Source: a bacterium (GTDB lineage Bacteria > Actinomycetota > Acidimicrobiia > Spongiisociales > JAHEDJ01). From it: a DNA stretch of 37,941 bases. Shown in pieces: positions 7,661-15,672 of the stretch. The notes beneath the pieces were generated by a model. It saw only the letters and a program-made list of their open reading frames with translations. It was not told the origin of the DNA and ran no database searches. Numbering within the stretch: the first letter of the stretch is position 1; each line of letters opens with the position of its first letter. The stretch is taken from NCBI GenBank assembly GCA_024641325.1, contig JAHEDJ010000027.1, positions 1 to 37,941 of the forward strand. The letters are read 5' to 3'. The position numbers were made by a program, and so were the translations under genes.

Positions 7661-8362
7661 ATGATCCGACTCGTGGCCTTCGACGGCGACAACACTCTGT
7701 GGGATTTCGAAGCGGCAATGCGTTCGGCTCTGCGGAGCACGCTCGACGAACTATGGACCGTCCAGCCGGGGCCATCAACGGCTGCGCTCACAGTGGAGCG
7801 GATGATTCAAATCCGCAATCGAGTCGCCGCCGAGTTAGAGGGCCGAGTCGCCGATCTGGCAGTGGTTCGTTATGCCGCCTTCGAGCGCACTCTGGAGGAG
7901 GTCGGGATCTCGGATGCCGCGCTGGCGGCCCGGCTGAACGCTATGTTCTTCGCGGTCAAGGCTCAACAATTACAGCCATTCGAGGACGTGGTGCCGGCTC
8001 TCGACGCTGTTTCCGGTCGGTTTCGGATTGCCCTGCTCACCAACGGCAATACGGATCCAGCTCAACTTGGATTGGATCATTACTTCGACCCGATCGTGTT
8101 TGCAGCTACCGAGGGTGTGGCTAAGCCCGACCCCGGCATCTTCCGGGTTCTCCTAGACCGCACCGGTATTCCTGCCGAAGATTCCGCGTACGTTGGGGAT
8201 TCGTTGAGCGACGACATTGCCGGGGCCCGGGGAGCAGGCATGCGTTCGATATGGGTCAATCGTTCCGGTGACCCGAATCCGACCGGGATCGTTCCGGATG
8301 CAGAGGTGCGGTCTTTGGCAGAGGTGCCGCGAGTTTTGGAAGGGTGGAGTGAGGAGCGGTAA
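7661..8362 (+). CDS. HAD-superfamily (subfamily IA) hydrolase
   Basis: A 233-residue haloacid dehalogenase-type phosphatase. All four motifs are visible: DGDNT with nucleophile D8 and acid D10; LLTNGN (motif II); KPDPGIF (motif III lysine); and YVGDSLSDDIAGA (motif IV acids). The helical cap lies between motifs I and II (about 15-115), typical of subfamily IA/YjjG-like nucleotidases and phosphoglycolate-type phosphatases. The substrate is unknown. The ATG at 7661 is chosen because the family begins right at IRLVAFDGDNT; the open frame upstream runs into the palindrome. There is no clear Shine-Dalgarno; CAGAAT 7 nt upstream could be a -10 box for a leaderless message. Confidence 0.9.
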   Translation: MIRLVAFDGDNTLWDFEAAMRSALRSTLDELWTVQPGPSTAALTVERMIQIRNRVAAELEGRVADLAVVRYAAFERTLEEVGISDAALAARLNAMFFAVKAQQLQPFEDVVPALDAVSGRFRIALLTNGNTDPAQLGLDHYFDPIVFAATEGVAKPDPGIFRVLLDRTGIPAEDSAYVGDSLSDDIAGARGAGMRSIWVNRSGDPNPTGIVPDAEVRSLAEVPRVLEGWSEER

Positions 8363-8393
8363 GCGTTAGGCCCCTGGCGATCGGCTCCCTGCT
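8359..8393. repeat. Possible degenerate heptamer array
   Basis: Read in 7-mers the segment is GTAAGCG, TTAGGCC, CCTGGCG, ATCGGCT, CCCTGCT: GC recurs at positions 5-6 of five units in a row. It overlaps the HAD gene stop codon. Much weaker than the arrays at 2788 and 30463. Confidence 0.3.
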
Positions 8394-8419
8394 CACTGTG
8401 GTTCGGGGATCCACGCCTC

Positions 8420-8662
8420 CTAGTGGACGGCTCGCAGCGCCATCAGCGAGAAGCCCAGTAGACCGGGGCCGATGACGAATATTCGTGGTTCTGGCTTCTT
8501 CCGGACGAACCAGAATGCAGCTCCGACGACGACACTGAAGGCGACCGACAGTGTCATCGCCCCAGCGTCGGTCGACGGCAATACGAAGTCGATTAGCCGA
8601 TCCACGCCGGACAGTATGGCCAACTCCGACCGATACGACCCGCAGCAGGATCTATAGGCCAA
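8420..8662 (-). CDS. Small two-helix membrane protein, hypothetical
   Basis: An 80-residue frame with two hydrophobic stretches (about 36-53 and 62-77) joined by a basic RKKPEPR turn, consistent with a small inner-membrane hairpin protein. I do not recognise a family. The TTG at 8662 and a GTG about 20 codons in are both possible starts; neither has a strong ribosome binding site. It is alone on the minus strand between the HAD gene and the ABC importer. Coding status rests on the hydrophobic pattern only. Confidence 0.45.
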   Translation of the reverse strand: MAYRSCCGSYRSELAILSGVDRLIDFVLPSTDAGAMTLSVAFSVVVGAAFWFVRKKPEPRIFVIGPGLLGFSLMALRAVH

Positions 8663-8705
8663 TTGCCAATTCCATCGGGCGCCCGCTCATGTCCCGACGA
8701 ACCCC

Positions 8706-8711
8706 TATCCT
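8706..8711 (+). promoter_or_regulatory. -10-like hexamer, leaderless start of opuCA-like gene
   Basis: TATCCT lies 8 nt before ATG 8720. No Shine-Dalgarno is present, so transcription probably begins at or next to the start codon. Confidence 0.4.
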
Positions 8712-8719
8712 CGTGAATC

Positions 8720-9823
8720 ATGTCCGAACCGATGATTCGCCTCGAAAACGTGTCCAAGGTCTTCCCCGGTTCGGAAGTTCCGGCGGTTGCCGACCTCTCT
8801 TTCGACGTTCCGGAAGGTGAGATCGTTGTTCTCGTCGGCCCGTCGGGGTGTGGCAAGACCACCACGCTCAAGATGATCAACCGGATAATCGAACCCACTT
8901 CCGGATCGATCCGGGTGGCAGGCATGGACGCGGTTGGAACCGAACCCCACATCCTCAGGAGGCAGATCGGGTACGTGATCCAGCAAACGGGGCTGTTCCC
9001 ACACCGCACCATCGGCCAGAACATCGCTACCGTTCCCAAGCTCCTCGGTTGGGACAAGGTCCGCATCGAAGACCGCGTGGCGGAGCTGATCGAGTTGGTC
9101 GGCCTGGAGGTCGAGATGGCCGAGCGCTACCCGGCCGAGCTGTCCGGCGGCCAGCAGCAACGTGTAGGAGTTGCAAGAGCACTCGCCGCCGACCCTCCGG
9201 TGTTATTGATGGATGAACCTTTCGGGGCAGTTGACCCCATCGTGCGCGCAAGGCTGCAGGATGAGTTGCTCAGACTGCAAGAACGAGTCAAGAAAACGAT
9301 CGTTTTCGTAACCCACGACATTGATGAAGCGATCCAACTGGGTGATCGGGTGGCCATCCTCAATATCGGGGGTGTGCTCGAGCAGTTCGGTCCTCCCGAA
9401 CAGATTCTGCGCGATCCGGTCAATGACTTCGTGGCCGAGTTTCTGGGGACGGATCGGGGGCTGAAACGTCTGTCGCTCATCCCAATCCGCGAGGTAGCGC
9501 TCGACACAGGGCCGGTCGTTGCTCCCGGTGATCCGATTTCAGCCGCCCACCATGTTGCGGAGCGCTACGGCGTTGACTGGGTTGCAGTCGGAAGCCGCAA
9601 TGATCTGTACGGATGGCTGCCTCTCGATCAACTGGTCGAGATGCAAGCGATCCCGACGGATGGGCTCATACCTTTCAAGACCAGCCTCTCTGTCGATGGC
9701 TCTTTGAAGGAAGCACTGGACGCAGTTGTGAGCTCCCATACGCGCGTTGCCGCAGTATTCGATGGTGACCGCTATCTCGGAATGCTCACGGCGGAACGAA
9801 TCAGCGAAGAGATCGTCCAGTGA
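8720..9823 (+). CDS. opuCA: Glycine betaine/choline-type ABC transporter ATP-binding protein
   Basis: A 367-residue ATPase of the OpuC/ProV family, powering uptake of quaternary-amine osmoprotectants. Walker A is GPSGCGKTT (40-48), the Q-loop lies in YVIQQTGLFPH, the signature is LSGGQQQ (141-147), Walker B is VLLMDEP (161-167) and the switch His is H199. The C-terminal 110 residues form a CBS pair (DPISAAHHVAERYGVDWVAV, SLKEALDAVVSSHTRVAAVF), which in OpuA senses ionic strength or c-di-AMP; that role here is inferred. It is the first gene of a four-gene operon; its TGA overlaps the next GTG start as GTGA. Confidence 0.92.
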   Translation: MSEPMIRLENVSKVFPGSEVPAVADLSFDVPEGEIVVLVGPSGCGKTTTLKMINRIIEPTSGSIRVAGMDAVGTEPHILRRQIGYVIQQTGLFPHRTIGQNIATVPKLLGWDKVRIEDRVAELIELVGLEVEMAERYPAELSGGQQQRVGVARALAADPPVLLMDEPFGAVDPIVRARLQDELLRLQERVKKTIVFVTHDIDEAIQLGDRVAILNIGGVLEQFGPPEQILRDPVNDFVAEFLGTDRGLKRLSLIPIREVALDTGPVVAPGDPISAAHHVAERYGVDWVAVGSRNDLYGWLPLDQLVEMQAIPTDGLIPFKTSLSVDGSLKEALDAVVSSHTRVAAVFDGDRYLGMLTAERISEEIVQ

Positions 9824-10494
9824 TCGTCGCGCAGTTAGAGGGCCAGCCTTTTGTGCGCTGGGACTGGGTTTTCGACCATCTCGATGACATCTGGGCGGCC
9901 ACGGCAGAGCACCTGGTTCTCACCGGGATTGCTTTGGGCCTGGGCCTGGTCATTTCGGTGGCATTGTCGCTCGTGGCTCGCCGCTACCGACGGACCTATG
10001 CACCGATCACCTGGGTGACCGGAATCCTCTACACCATTCCCAGCCTGGCCCTCTTCTCACTGCTTGTTCCGATCACAGGTCTTTCGATTCTCACCGCTGA
10101 GATCGGGCTGGTGAGCTACACGCTTCTCATCCTCATCCGGAACATCGTGGCAGGGCTCGACGGTGTTTCTCCTGCGATCAAGGAGGCGGCTCAAGGTATG
10201 GGATATTCACGCAGAAGGATTCTCCTCGAGATTGAGATACCGCTGGCACTTCCGGTCATCATTGCCGGTATTCGAATCGCTTCGGTCACGACGATCGGTC
10301 TGGTCACCGTCGCGGCGCTGATCGGCAAGGGTGGATTGGGGTTCTTCATTCTTCAGGGTCTGCGGAGGTTCTTCACAACTGAGATCGTTGTTGGCGCGGT
10401 CGGATCGGTTCTTCTGGCTGTGGCAATCGATGCCCTCCTGGTTGTTGCAGAACGGGCGTTGACCCCGTGGACGCGTACCAAAGCGACGCTCTGA
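9820..10494 (+). CDS. opuCB: Osmoprotectant ABC transporter permease 1
   Basis: A 224-residue permease with about five to six membrane helices and the BPD-type EAA loop (EAAQGMGYSRRRILLEIEIP), which docks on the ATPase. GILYTIPSLALFSLLVPITG and the GKGGLG turn are typical of OpuCB/OpuCD. GTG start at 9820 overlaps the ATPase stop by 4 nt, and its own stop overlaps the next start. It pairs with the second permease to form the membrane channel of the importer. Confidence 0.9.
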   Translation: MIVAQLEGQPFVRWDWVFDHLDDIWAATAEHLVLTGIALGLGLVISVALSLVARRYRRTYAPITWVTGILYTIPSLALFSLLVPITGLSILTAEIGLVSYTLLILIRNIVAGLDGVSPAIKEAAQGMGYSRRRILLEIEIPLALPVIIAGIRIASVTTIGLVTVAALIGKGGLGFFILQGLRRFFTTEIVVGAVGSVLLAVAIDALLVVAERALTPWTRTKATL

Positions 10495-11219
10495 TGGACT
10501 TCGTCACAGAAGTCATCGAGTTCTTCGCAACGGCGTCGAATTGGTCGGGTACCGGGGGGATCGTCGAGCGGACGCTCGAGCATATCGGACTGTCGGCCTT
10601 CTCAATGGGGATTGCCTCGGCAATCGCCATTCCCCCTGCCCTGTATCTAGGTCACACCGGCCGCGGAGGGTTGCTAGCCGTCTCGATCGTGAATATCGGG
10701 AGGGCGATTCCGTCGTTTGCGATTGTCGCTCTGGCTCTTCCCATCAGCATCAATCTGGGTCTCGGCCTCGGCTTCTGGCCGACGTTTCTGGCCCTTGTCG
10801 TACTGGCTCTGCCGCCGATGTTCACGAATACATTCACCGGCATCCGGGAGGTCGACGCCAACACGGTTGAAGCGGCCCGCGGGATGGGAATGAAGGAAAG
10901 AGAGATCCTCCTTGGGATCGAGATGCCGCTGGCCGCACCGGTGATTCTTGCCGCCGTTCGGGTAACGGCGGTGCAAGTTGTGGCTACAGCAACCCTCGGA
11001 GCCTGGGTGGCTTGGGGGGGTCTCGGCCGATACATTCTCGACGGCTTCTCGCAGAGGGACAATGTCGAGGTGTTCGTTGGAGGTGCGCTGGTCGGCCTGC
11101 TGGCCATCGGCACCGACCTCGTCTTCAGTTTGATCGAGCGGAGAGCCGTTCCTGCGGGCCTTTCCAGGCGAACCGCCGTCCGCTCCAAAGTGCGAACCCG
11201 TGGCCAAATCCCGGTGTGA
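10494..11219 (+). CDS. opuCD: Osmoprotectant ABC transporter permease 2
   Basis: A 241-residue second permease with the EAA loop EAARGMGMKEREILLGIEMP and paired helices such as IVNIGRAIPSFAIVALALP; it resembles OpuCD/YehW-type subunits. ATG 10494 is preferred because it overlaps the upstream stop as TGATG, implying coupling; a GTG nine codons earlier is possible. The C-terminus ends in a basic cytoplasmic tail. A 90-nt gap with a good ribosome binding site separates it from the binding-protein gene. Confidence 0.9.
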   Translation: MDFVTEVIEFFATASNWSGTGGIVERTLEHIGLSAFSMGIASAIAIPPALYLGHTGRGGLLAVSIVNIGRAIPSFAIVALALPISINLGLGLGFWPTFLALVVLALPPMFTNTFTGIREVDANTVEAARGMGMKEREILLGIEMPLAAPVILAAVRVTAVQVVATATLGAWVAWGGLGRYILDGFSQRDNVEVFVGGALVGLLAIGTDLVFSLIERRAVPAGLSRRTAVRSKVRTRGQIPV

Positions 11220-11308
11220 TCGGGCCGACTTCTCCACATCTCTCATTGTCGGTTAGGTTTGTGTTCGCTCGGGGAACCGGGCTTCACACACTGAGAAGGG
11301 AGATACCC

Positions 11309-12217
11309 ATGCGGAAACTATTCCGCAGTCGCGTCGTTGGGGCGACCTTTGTGGTGCTTGCACTAGTGCTGAGCGCCTGCGGGTCGGGTGACGACGGGCC
11401 CAAGGACGGTACGACGATTGAGATCGCATCGTTCGGATTTGGTGAGAGCGAAATCCTGGGCGAGATATACAAGCAAGCACTTGAAGCCAATGGTTACACG
11501 GTCAATCACCAGATCCAGGTGGGACCACGTGAGGTTTTGAAGCCTGCTCTCGAGAGCGGCGAGGTCCATTTCGTCCCCGAATACGTGGGCAGCGCGCTCG
11601 AAGCCGGATTCGGCATCGAACCGTCCGCCGACGCCGATGAAACCCGCGACAAGCTGATCGATGCGTACGAGTCGGCCGGAATAGCGGTTCTCGAACTTGC
11701 TCCGGCAGAGGACAAGAACACATTTGTCGTAACTAAGGCACTGGCAGACGAACTCGGATTGAGCAAGGTCTCAGATCTGTCGAAAGTCGATGGCCTCGTG
11801 TTGGGTGGGCCGCCCGAGTGCCCGGAACGCCCCAGGTGTCAACTGGGTCTCGAGGACGTATACGGGTTGGAGATCGCAGAGTTCAAGGCGCTCGATGCCG
11901 GCGGATCGTTGACGGTCGCCGCGTTGAACGGTGGCGAAATCGACGCCGGGCTGTTCTTCACTACCTACCTGTTCATTGATGAGTTCCTGGCTCTCGAAGA
12001 CGATGAAGGTCTCCAGCCGGCTGAGAACATCGTGCCCGTCGTTAGTCAAGAGATCCTCGACGAGTACGGAAGTGATTTCGAGGATCTGATCAATGATGTC
12101 AGCGCAAAGATCACAACAGCGAAGTTGATCGAGATGAACGAGCGGTTCTTCGCACCGGAAGACGCCGACGTGATTGCCCGTGACTTCCTGGTCGAAAACG
12201 GCTTCATAGACGCATAA
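11309..12217 (+). CDS. opuCC: Osmoprotectant ABC transporter substrate-binding lipoprotein
   Basis: A 302-residue lipoprotein of the OpuAC/OpuCC (OsmF-like) binding fold. The N-terminus MRKLFRSR followed by a hydrophobic segment and the lipobox LSAC (C24) marks a type II signal peptide; the protein would be tethered outside the membrane and deliver solute to the permeases. FGFGESEILGEIYKQALE and VPEYVGSALE are typical of this family. A conspicuous Cys-Pro-Glu-Cys-type insert (GPPECPERPRCQLGLEDVYG) also occurs in OsmF-like proteins. The start is fixed by GAAGGGAG 7 nt upstream. A 54-bp palindrome and a second hairpin follow the stop. Specific ligand unknown. Confidence 0.92.
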   Translation: MRKLFRSRVVGATFVVLALVLSACGSGDDGPKDGTTIEIASFGFGESEILGEIYKQALEANGYTVNHQIQVGPREVLKPALESGEVHFVPEYVGSALEAGFGIEPSADADETRDKLIDAYESAGIAVLELAPAEDKNTFVVTKALADELGLSKVSDLSKVDGLVLGGPPECPERPRCQLGLEDVYGLEIAEFKALDAGGSLTVAALNGGEIDAGLFFTTYLFIDEFLALEDDEGLQPAENIVPVVSQEILDEYGSDFEDLINDVSAKITTAKLIEMNERFFAPEDADVIARDFLVENGFIDA

Positions 12218-12223
12218 GCAATC

Positions 12224-12277
12224 CCGTTTTCGCGCGACATTCTGCCCTCATTGGTTCCGAATGTCGCGCGAAAACGG
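12224..12277. repeat. 54-bp palindrome, family B, copy 2
   Basis: The same perfect 18-bp arms as copy 1 (CCGTTTTCGCGCGACATT and its reverse complement at 12260-12277), with an 18-nt loop sharing ATTGGTTC with copy 1. It begins 6 nt after the lipoprotein stop. Confidence 0.95.
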
Positions 12278-12287
12278 ACTCTGAGGT

Positions 12288-12313
12288 GGTGCCCGGGCTT
12301 CGGTCCGGGCACC
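12288..12313. terminator. Perfect 9-bp GC-rich hairpin
   Basis: GGTGCCCGG (12288-12296) pairs with CCGGGCACC (12305-12313) over an 8-nt loop, directly after the family B palindrome. It lacks a T tract, so it is a weak intrinsic terminator or an mRNA 3'-end structure. Confidence 0.45.
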
Positions 12314-12356
12314 AACGCGTCACTACGATGGGCGTTTCGTCAAAGAAGGGGGCCCG

Positions 12357-15300
12357 TTGGGCGAACTCGGCTACTACCTGCATCCGTCGATTCACGGCGA
12401 CAAGATCGTGTTCGTGGCGGAGGACGACCTCTGGTCGGTCGGAATCGACGGAGGCCGGGCCCATCGTCTGACCGCCAATCCCGGCCTGGTTGCCTACCCG
12501 CGGTTCTCGCCGGACGGTTCAACGATCGCGTTCTCCAGCCGGGACGAGGGTCATCTGGAGGCCCACGTCATGTCGTCCGCGGGTGGTCCTGCCCGTCGTC
12601 TTACTTTCTTCGGGGCTCTCACCCACGTGGTGGGATGGAAACCCGACGGCGCCAGCGTGATAGTGGCTACCGACTGGCACCAACCATTTGCCCAACGACA
12701 GTCTCTGTACGAGGTTCCTGTTGACGGCGGGCCACCGCTTGCGATCAAGGTAGGTCCCGCCAGAGCGATATCTCATCAGCCGGGCGGTCCGGGGGTCGTG
12801 ATCGGCAGGAACTCGTTCGATCCGGCCCGCTGGAAGCGGTACCGGGGTGGCCGGACGGGAACACTCTGGATCGACCGGCAGGGATCCGGTGACTACGTAC
12901 CTCTCATCGACCTCGACGGGAACACTGCCGACCCGATGTGGATCGGCCGCCGCATCTACTTCCTCTCAGACCATGAAGGAACCGGCAACCTCTACTCGTG
13001 CACGCCGACCGGGCGCAACCTCGAGCGACACACACACCACGAGGACTTCTACGCCAGGTTCCCGGCCACGGACGGCAAGAACGTCGTCTATCACGCCGGC
13101 GCCGACTTGTACCTGTTCGATGGTTCGACGTCGGCCAAGCTGGATGTGCGAGTGCCGAGCAGTCGGCCCCAGCGAAACCGCCGGTTTATTTCTCCCGGGC
13201 GTTTCGTCGAGTCGTTCGATCTCCACCCGAAAGGCCAGGCCGTTGCGCTGGTCGCACGTGGGGGAGTGGTCTCGATGGATCTGTGGGAGGGGGCGCCTCT
13301 TCGCCATGGAGAGGTTTCATCAGCTCGTTCCCGCCTGGCGGCCTGGCTTCCCGACGGTGAGCGCATCGTTGCCATTTCTGACGAATCCGGTGAAGAAGAA
13401 CTCGCAATTTTCGATGCCGACAGCGGGAAAGTGTTGCGAACGATCGGCAGTGACATCGGAAGGCCCCGGACGCTGGACCCGGCACCGGCAGGAGCAGATC
13501 GTGTCGTTCTGACCAACCATCGTTTTGAGGTCATCCTCGTCGACCTGGGCTCGGGTCAATCCACCGTCATTCACCGCAGTCCGCACTTCTGGATTCAGGG
13601 GACCGACTGGTCGCCGGACGGTCGCTGGATTGTCTTCTCCGCTGCCGTTTCCCGCCGGACCATCGCGCTCCACCTATACGACACGCAGACTCGCAAGACG
13701 CACCGGATCACGCGTCCTGATTTTGTGGATGTCAGTCCTTCGTTTGACCCCGAAGGCCGCTATCTGCACTTCATCGGGCGTCGCGTTTTCGACCCCGTCC
13801 CGGACACGCATTTCCACGACTACAGCTTCCCGAAGGGAACGCGGCCCTACCTGATTCCGCTGGCCGGGGAAACGGTTTCGCCGTTCAGCGCGGCCACCCG
13901 CACACCCCGTCCTCCTGGTGGAACCGCCTCACGGCCCGGTGGGGGAAACGGCGACGAGAGCGATGGCCCGGATCCCGTTGAGATCGACTTCGAAGGTATA
14001 GAAGATCGCGTTCTCGCCTATCCGGTTCCCGAAGGCTCATATCTGGGCATCGTCGGTGCACAAGGCCGCGCCTTCTTCCTGTCGACTCAAATCACCGGGA
14101 GGCTCGGCCAACAGCCGATGATGGAGTCGGGTGCAGTTGGGCGATTGGAGTCCTACGACTTCCAGCAGAACAAGGTGGAGGCCGTTGCCGAGGGTGTATC
14201 CGCAGCCGGTGTTTCGATGGACGGCAAGGTCCTGGGGATTCGAGCCGGTAAACGGATTCGTGTGGTGCCGATTGCGTTCAAAGAGGAGAACTCCAAGAAC
14301 GACAAGGCGGGGCGAGACTCCGGATGGCTCGATCTGGATAGGGTCCGTCTCGAGGTTGATCCCGGCCGCGAATGGGCCCAGATGTTCCGCGAGGCGTGGC
14401 GTCTACAACGCGAGCACTTCTGGACGCCAGATATGTCGGCCGTCGATTGGGAGGAAATCTACGAGCGATACCTTCCTCTGGTCGAGCGTGTGGCGAGCCG
14501 CGCCGAGTTCTCGGATCTCATGTGGGAAATGCAGGGCGAGCTGGGAACGTCGCACGCCTACGAGCTCGGAGGCGACTACCGCCCGGAACCGCAATACTCG
14601 CTCGGCCACCTCGGCGCAGATCTCGAACGGACTGCCAACGGCACATGGCGGATCGCCGCCATTCCGCGGGGAGACTCTTGGGAAGAGCGGGCTTCGTCGC
14701 CGCTCGGCGCGCCGGGAATCGGCGTTGCGGCGGGTGATCGGATCGTCTCGATTGAGGGAAAAGAGCTGGGCAAGGCTCTGGCCCCGTCGGAAGCCCTCGT
14801 TGATCGGGCCGGCAGGCCCGTTCGCCTGGTCGTGCGGCGAGGTCGTCGCAAGCCCCGGCAGGTGACGGTACGAGCGCTCGAATCCGAGACGGCGCTCCGC
14901 TACCGCGACTGGGTCGAGGCCAACCGGCAGAGCGTGCTGGAAGCGTCCGGTGGTCGTGCGGGGTACATCCATTTGCCCGATATGGGCGCCAACGGATTCG
15001 CCGAGTTCCACCGATCCTGGACATCCGAGGTCGATCACGATGGACTCGTCATCGACGTCCGGTTCAATCGAGGCGGCAATGTGTCCCATCTGCTGCTGGA
15101 GAAGCTTCTGCGGCGGCGTATCGGCTACCGCGTGACCAGGTGGACGGAGCCGTATCCGATTCCCAACGATGCACCGGCCGGGCCGATGGTGGCCCTCACC
15201 AACGAGTATGCCGGCTCCGACGGTGACATCTTCTCGCATGCGTTCAAGATGCATGGTCTGGGACCACTCATCGGCACCCGCACCTGGGGAGGCGTCATCG

Positions 15301-15572
15301 GTATCTGGCCGCAGCAGTCCCTCGTCGACGGGACCATCACGACGCAGCCGGAGTTCTCGAACTGGTTCGAGGACGTTGGATGGCATATGGAGAACTACGG
15401 GACCGATCCCGACATCGAGGTCGTGATCACACCGAAGGACTACGCGACCGGACGGGACCCCCAACTCGAGCGCGGTGTCGCCGAGTTGTTGAAGATCATC
15501 GACGAGCAGCAGCCGGCCCTTCCCGACTTCGGCGAACGGCCCAAGAAGGCTCCACCCCGCCTCCCGGAATAA
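12357..15572 (+). CDS. tri: Tricorn protease homologue
   Basis: A 1071-residue tricorn-family serine peptidase (S41B), which degrades proteasome-sized peptides to short fragments in the cytoplasm. Two beta-propellers occupy about 1-310 and 320-680 (repeated DGxxIAF-type blades), then C1, a PDZ domain (about 770-835, GIGVAAGDRIVSIEGKEL) and C2. Catalytic positions match the archaeal enzyme: S732-H733 in LGTSHAYE, nucleophile S954 in NEYAGSDGD, and E1012 in GWHMENYG. A Gly/Pro-rich linker lies near 510-540. Start TTG 12357 is supported by GAAGGGGG 5-6 nt upstream. Length is normal for the family, so the protein looks active. The family is known from archaea and Streptomyces. Confidence 0.95.
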   Translation: MGELGYYLHPSIHGDKIVFVAEDDLWSVGIDGGRAHRLTANPGLVAYPRFSPDGSTIAFSSRDEGHLEAHVMSSAGGPARRLTFFGALTHVVGWKPDGASVIVATDWHQPFAQRQSLYEVPVDGGPPLAIKVGPARAISHQPGGPGVVIGRNSFDPARWKRYRGGRTGTLWIDRQGSGDYVPLIDLDGNTADPMWIGRRIYFLSDHEGTGNLYSCTPTGRNLERHTHHEDFYARFPATDGKNVVYHAGADLYLFDGSTSAKLDVRVPSSRPQRNRRFISPGRFVESFDLHPKGQAVALVARGGVVSMDLWEGAPLRHGEVSSARSRLAAWLPDGERIVAISDESGEEELAIFDADSGKVLRTIGSDIGRPRTLDPAPAGADRVVLTNHRFEVILVDLGSGQSTVIHRSPHFWIQGTDWSPDGRWIVFSAAVSRRTIALHLYDTQTRKTHRITRPDFVDVSPSFDPEGRYLHFIGRRVFDPVPDTHFHDYSFPKGTRPYLIPLAGETVSPFSAATRTPRPPGGTASRPGGGNGDESDGPDPVEIDFEGIEDRVLAYPVPEGSYLGIVGAQGRAFFLSTQITGRLGQQPMMESGAVGRLESYDFQQNKVEAVAEGVSAAGVSMDGKVLGIRAGKRIRVVPIAFKEENSKNDKAGRDSGWLDLDRVRLEVDPGREWAQMFREAWRLQREHFWTPDMSAVDWEEIYERYLPLVERVASRAEFSDLMWEMQGELGTSHAYELGGDYRPEPQYSLGHLGADLERTANGTWRIAAIPRGDSWEERASSPLGAPGIGVAAGDRIVSIEGKELGKALAPSEALVDRAGRPVRLVVRRGRRKPRQVTVRALESETALRYRDWVEANRQSVLEASGGRAGYIHLPDMGANGFAEFHRSWTSEVDHDGLVIDVRFNRGGNVSHLLLEKLLRRRIGYRVTRWTEPYPIPNDAPAGPMVALTNEYAGSDGDIFSHAFKMHGLGPLIGTRTWGGVIGIWPQQSLVDGTITTQPEFSNWFEDVGWHMENYGTDPDIEVVITPKDYATGRDPQLERGVAELLKIIDEQQPALPDFGERPKKAPPRLPE

Positions 15573-15578
15573 CTCCGA

Positions 15579-15632
15579 CCGTTATCGCGCGGGAATCCCC
15601 TCGCATGAGGGGTTATCCCCGCGCGATAACGG
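15579..15632. repeat. 54-bp palindrome, family B, divergent copy 3
   Basis: Arms CCGTTATCGCGCGGGAAT (15579-15596) and ATCCCCGCGCGATAACGG (15615-15632) pair at 17 of 18 positions around an 18-nt loop that is itself a hairpin (CCCCTC/GAGGGG). Same total length and 18-18-18 plan as copies 1-2, sharing the CCGTTwTCGCGCG start. It begins 6 nt after the tricorn stop. Confidence 0.88.
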
Positions 15633-15660
15633 GGTGCCGGGAATGGCGGTGCCGTCGGGG

Positions 15661-15666
15661 TAGCCT
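15661..15666 (+). promoter_or_regulatory. -10-like hexamer, leaderless start of ctpE-like gene
   Basis: TAGCCT lies 6 nt before ATG 15673, with no Shine-Dalgarno. The same hexamer precedes queG and the zinc-ribbon gene at 32231. Confidence 0.4.
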
Positions 15667-15672
15667 CACAAC

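Noticed and set aside
12288..12313. Hairpin considered as a third palindrome family
   Set aside because: Only one copy, with short 9-bp arms and no relative in the window; kept as a terminator-like hairpin.
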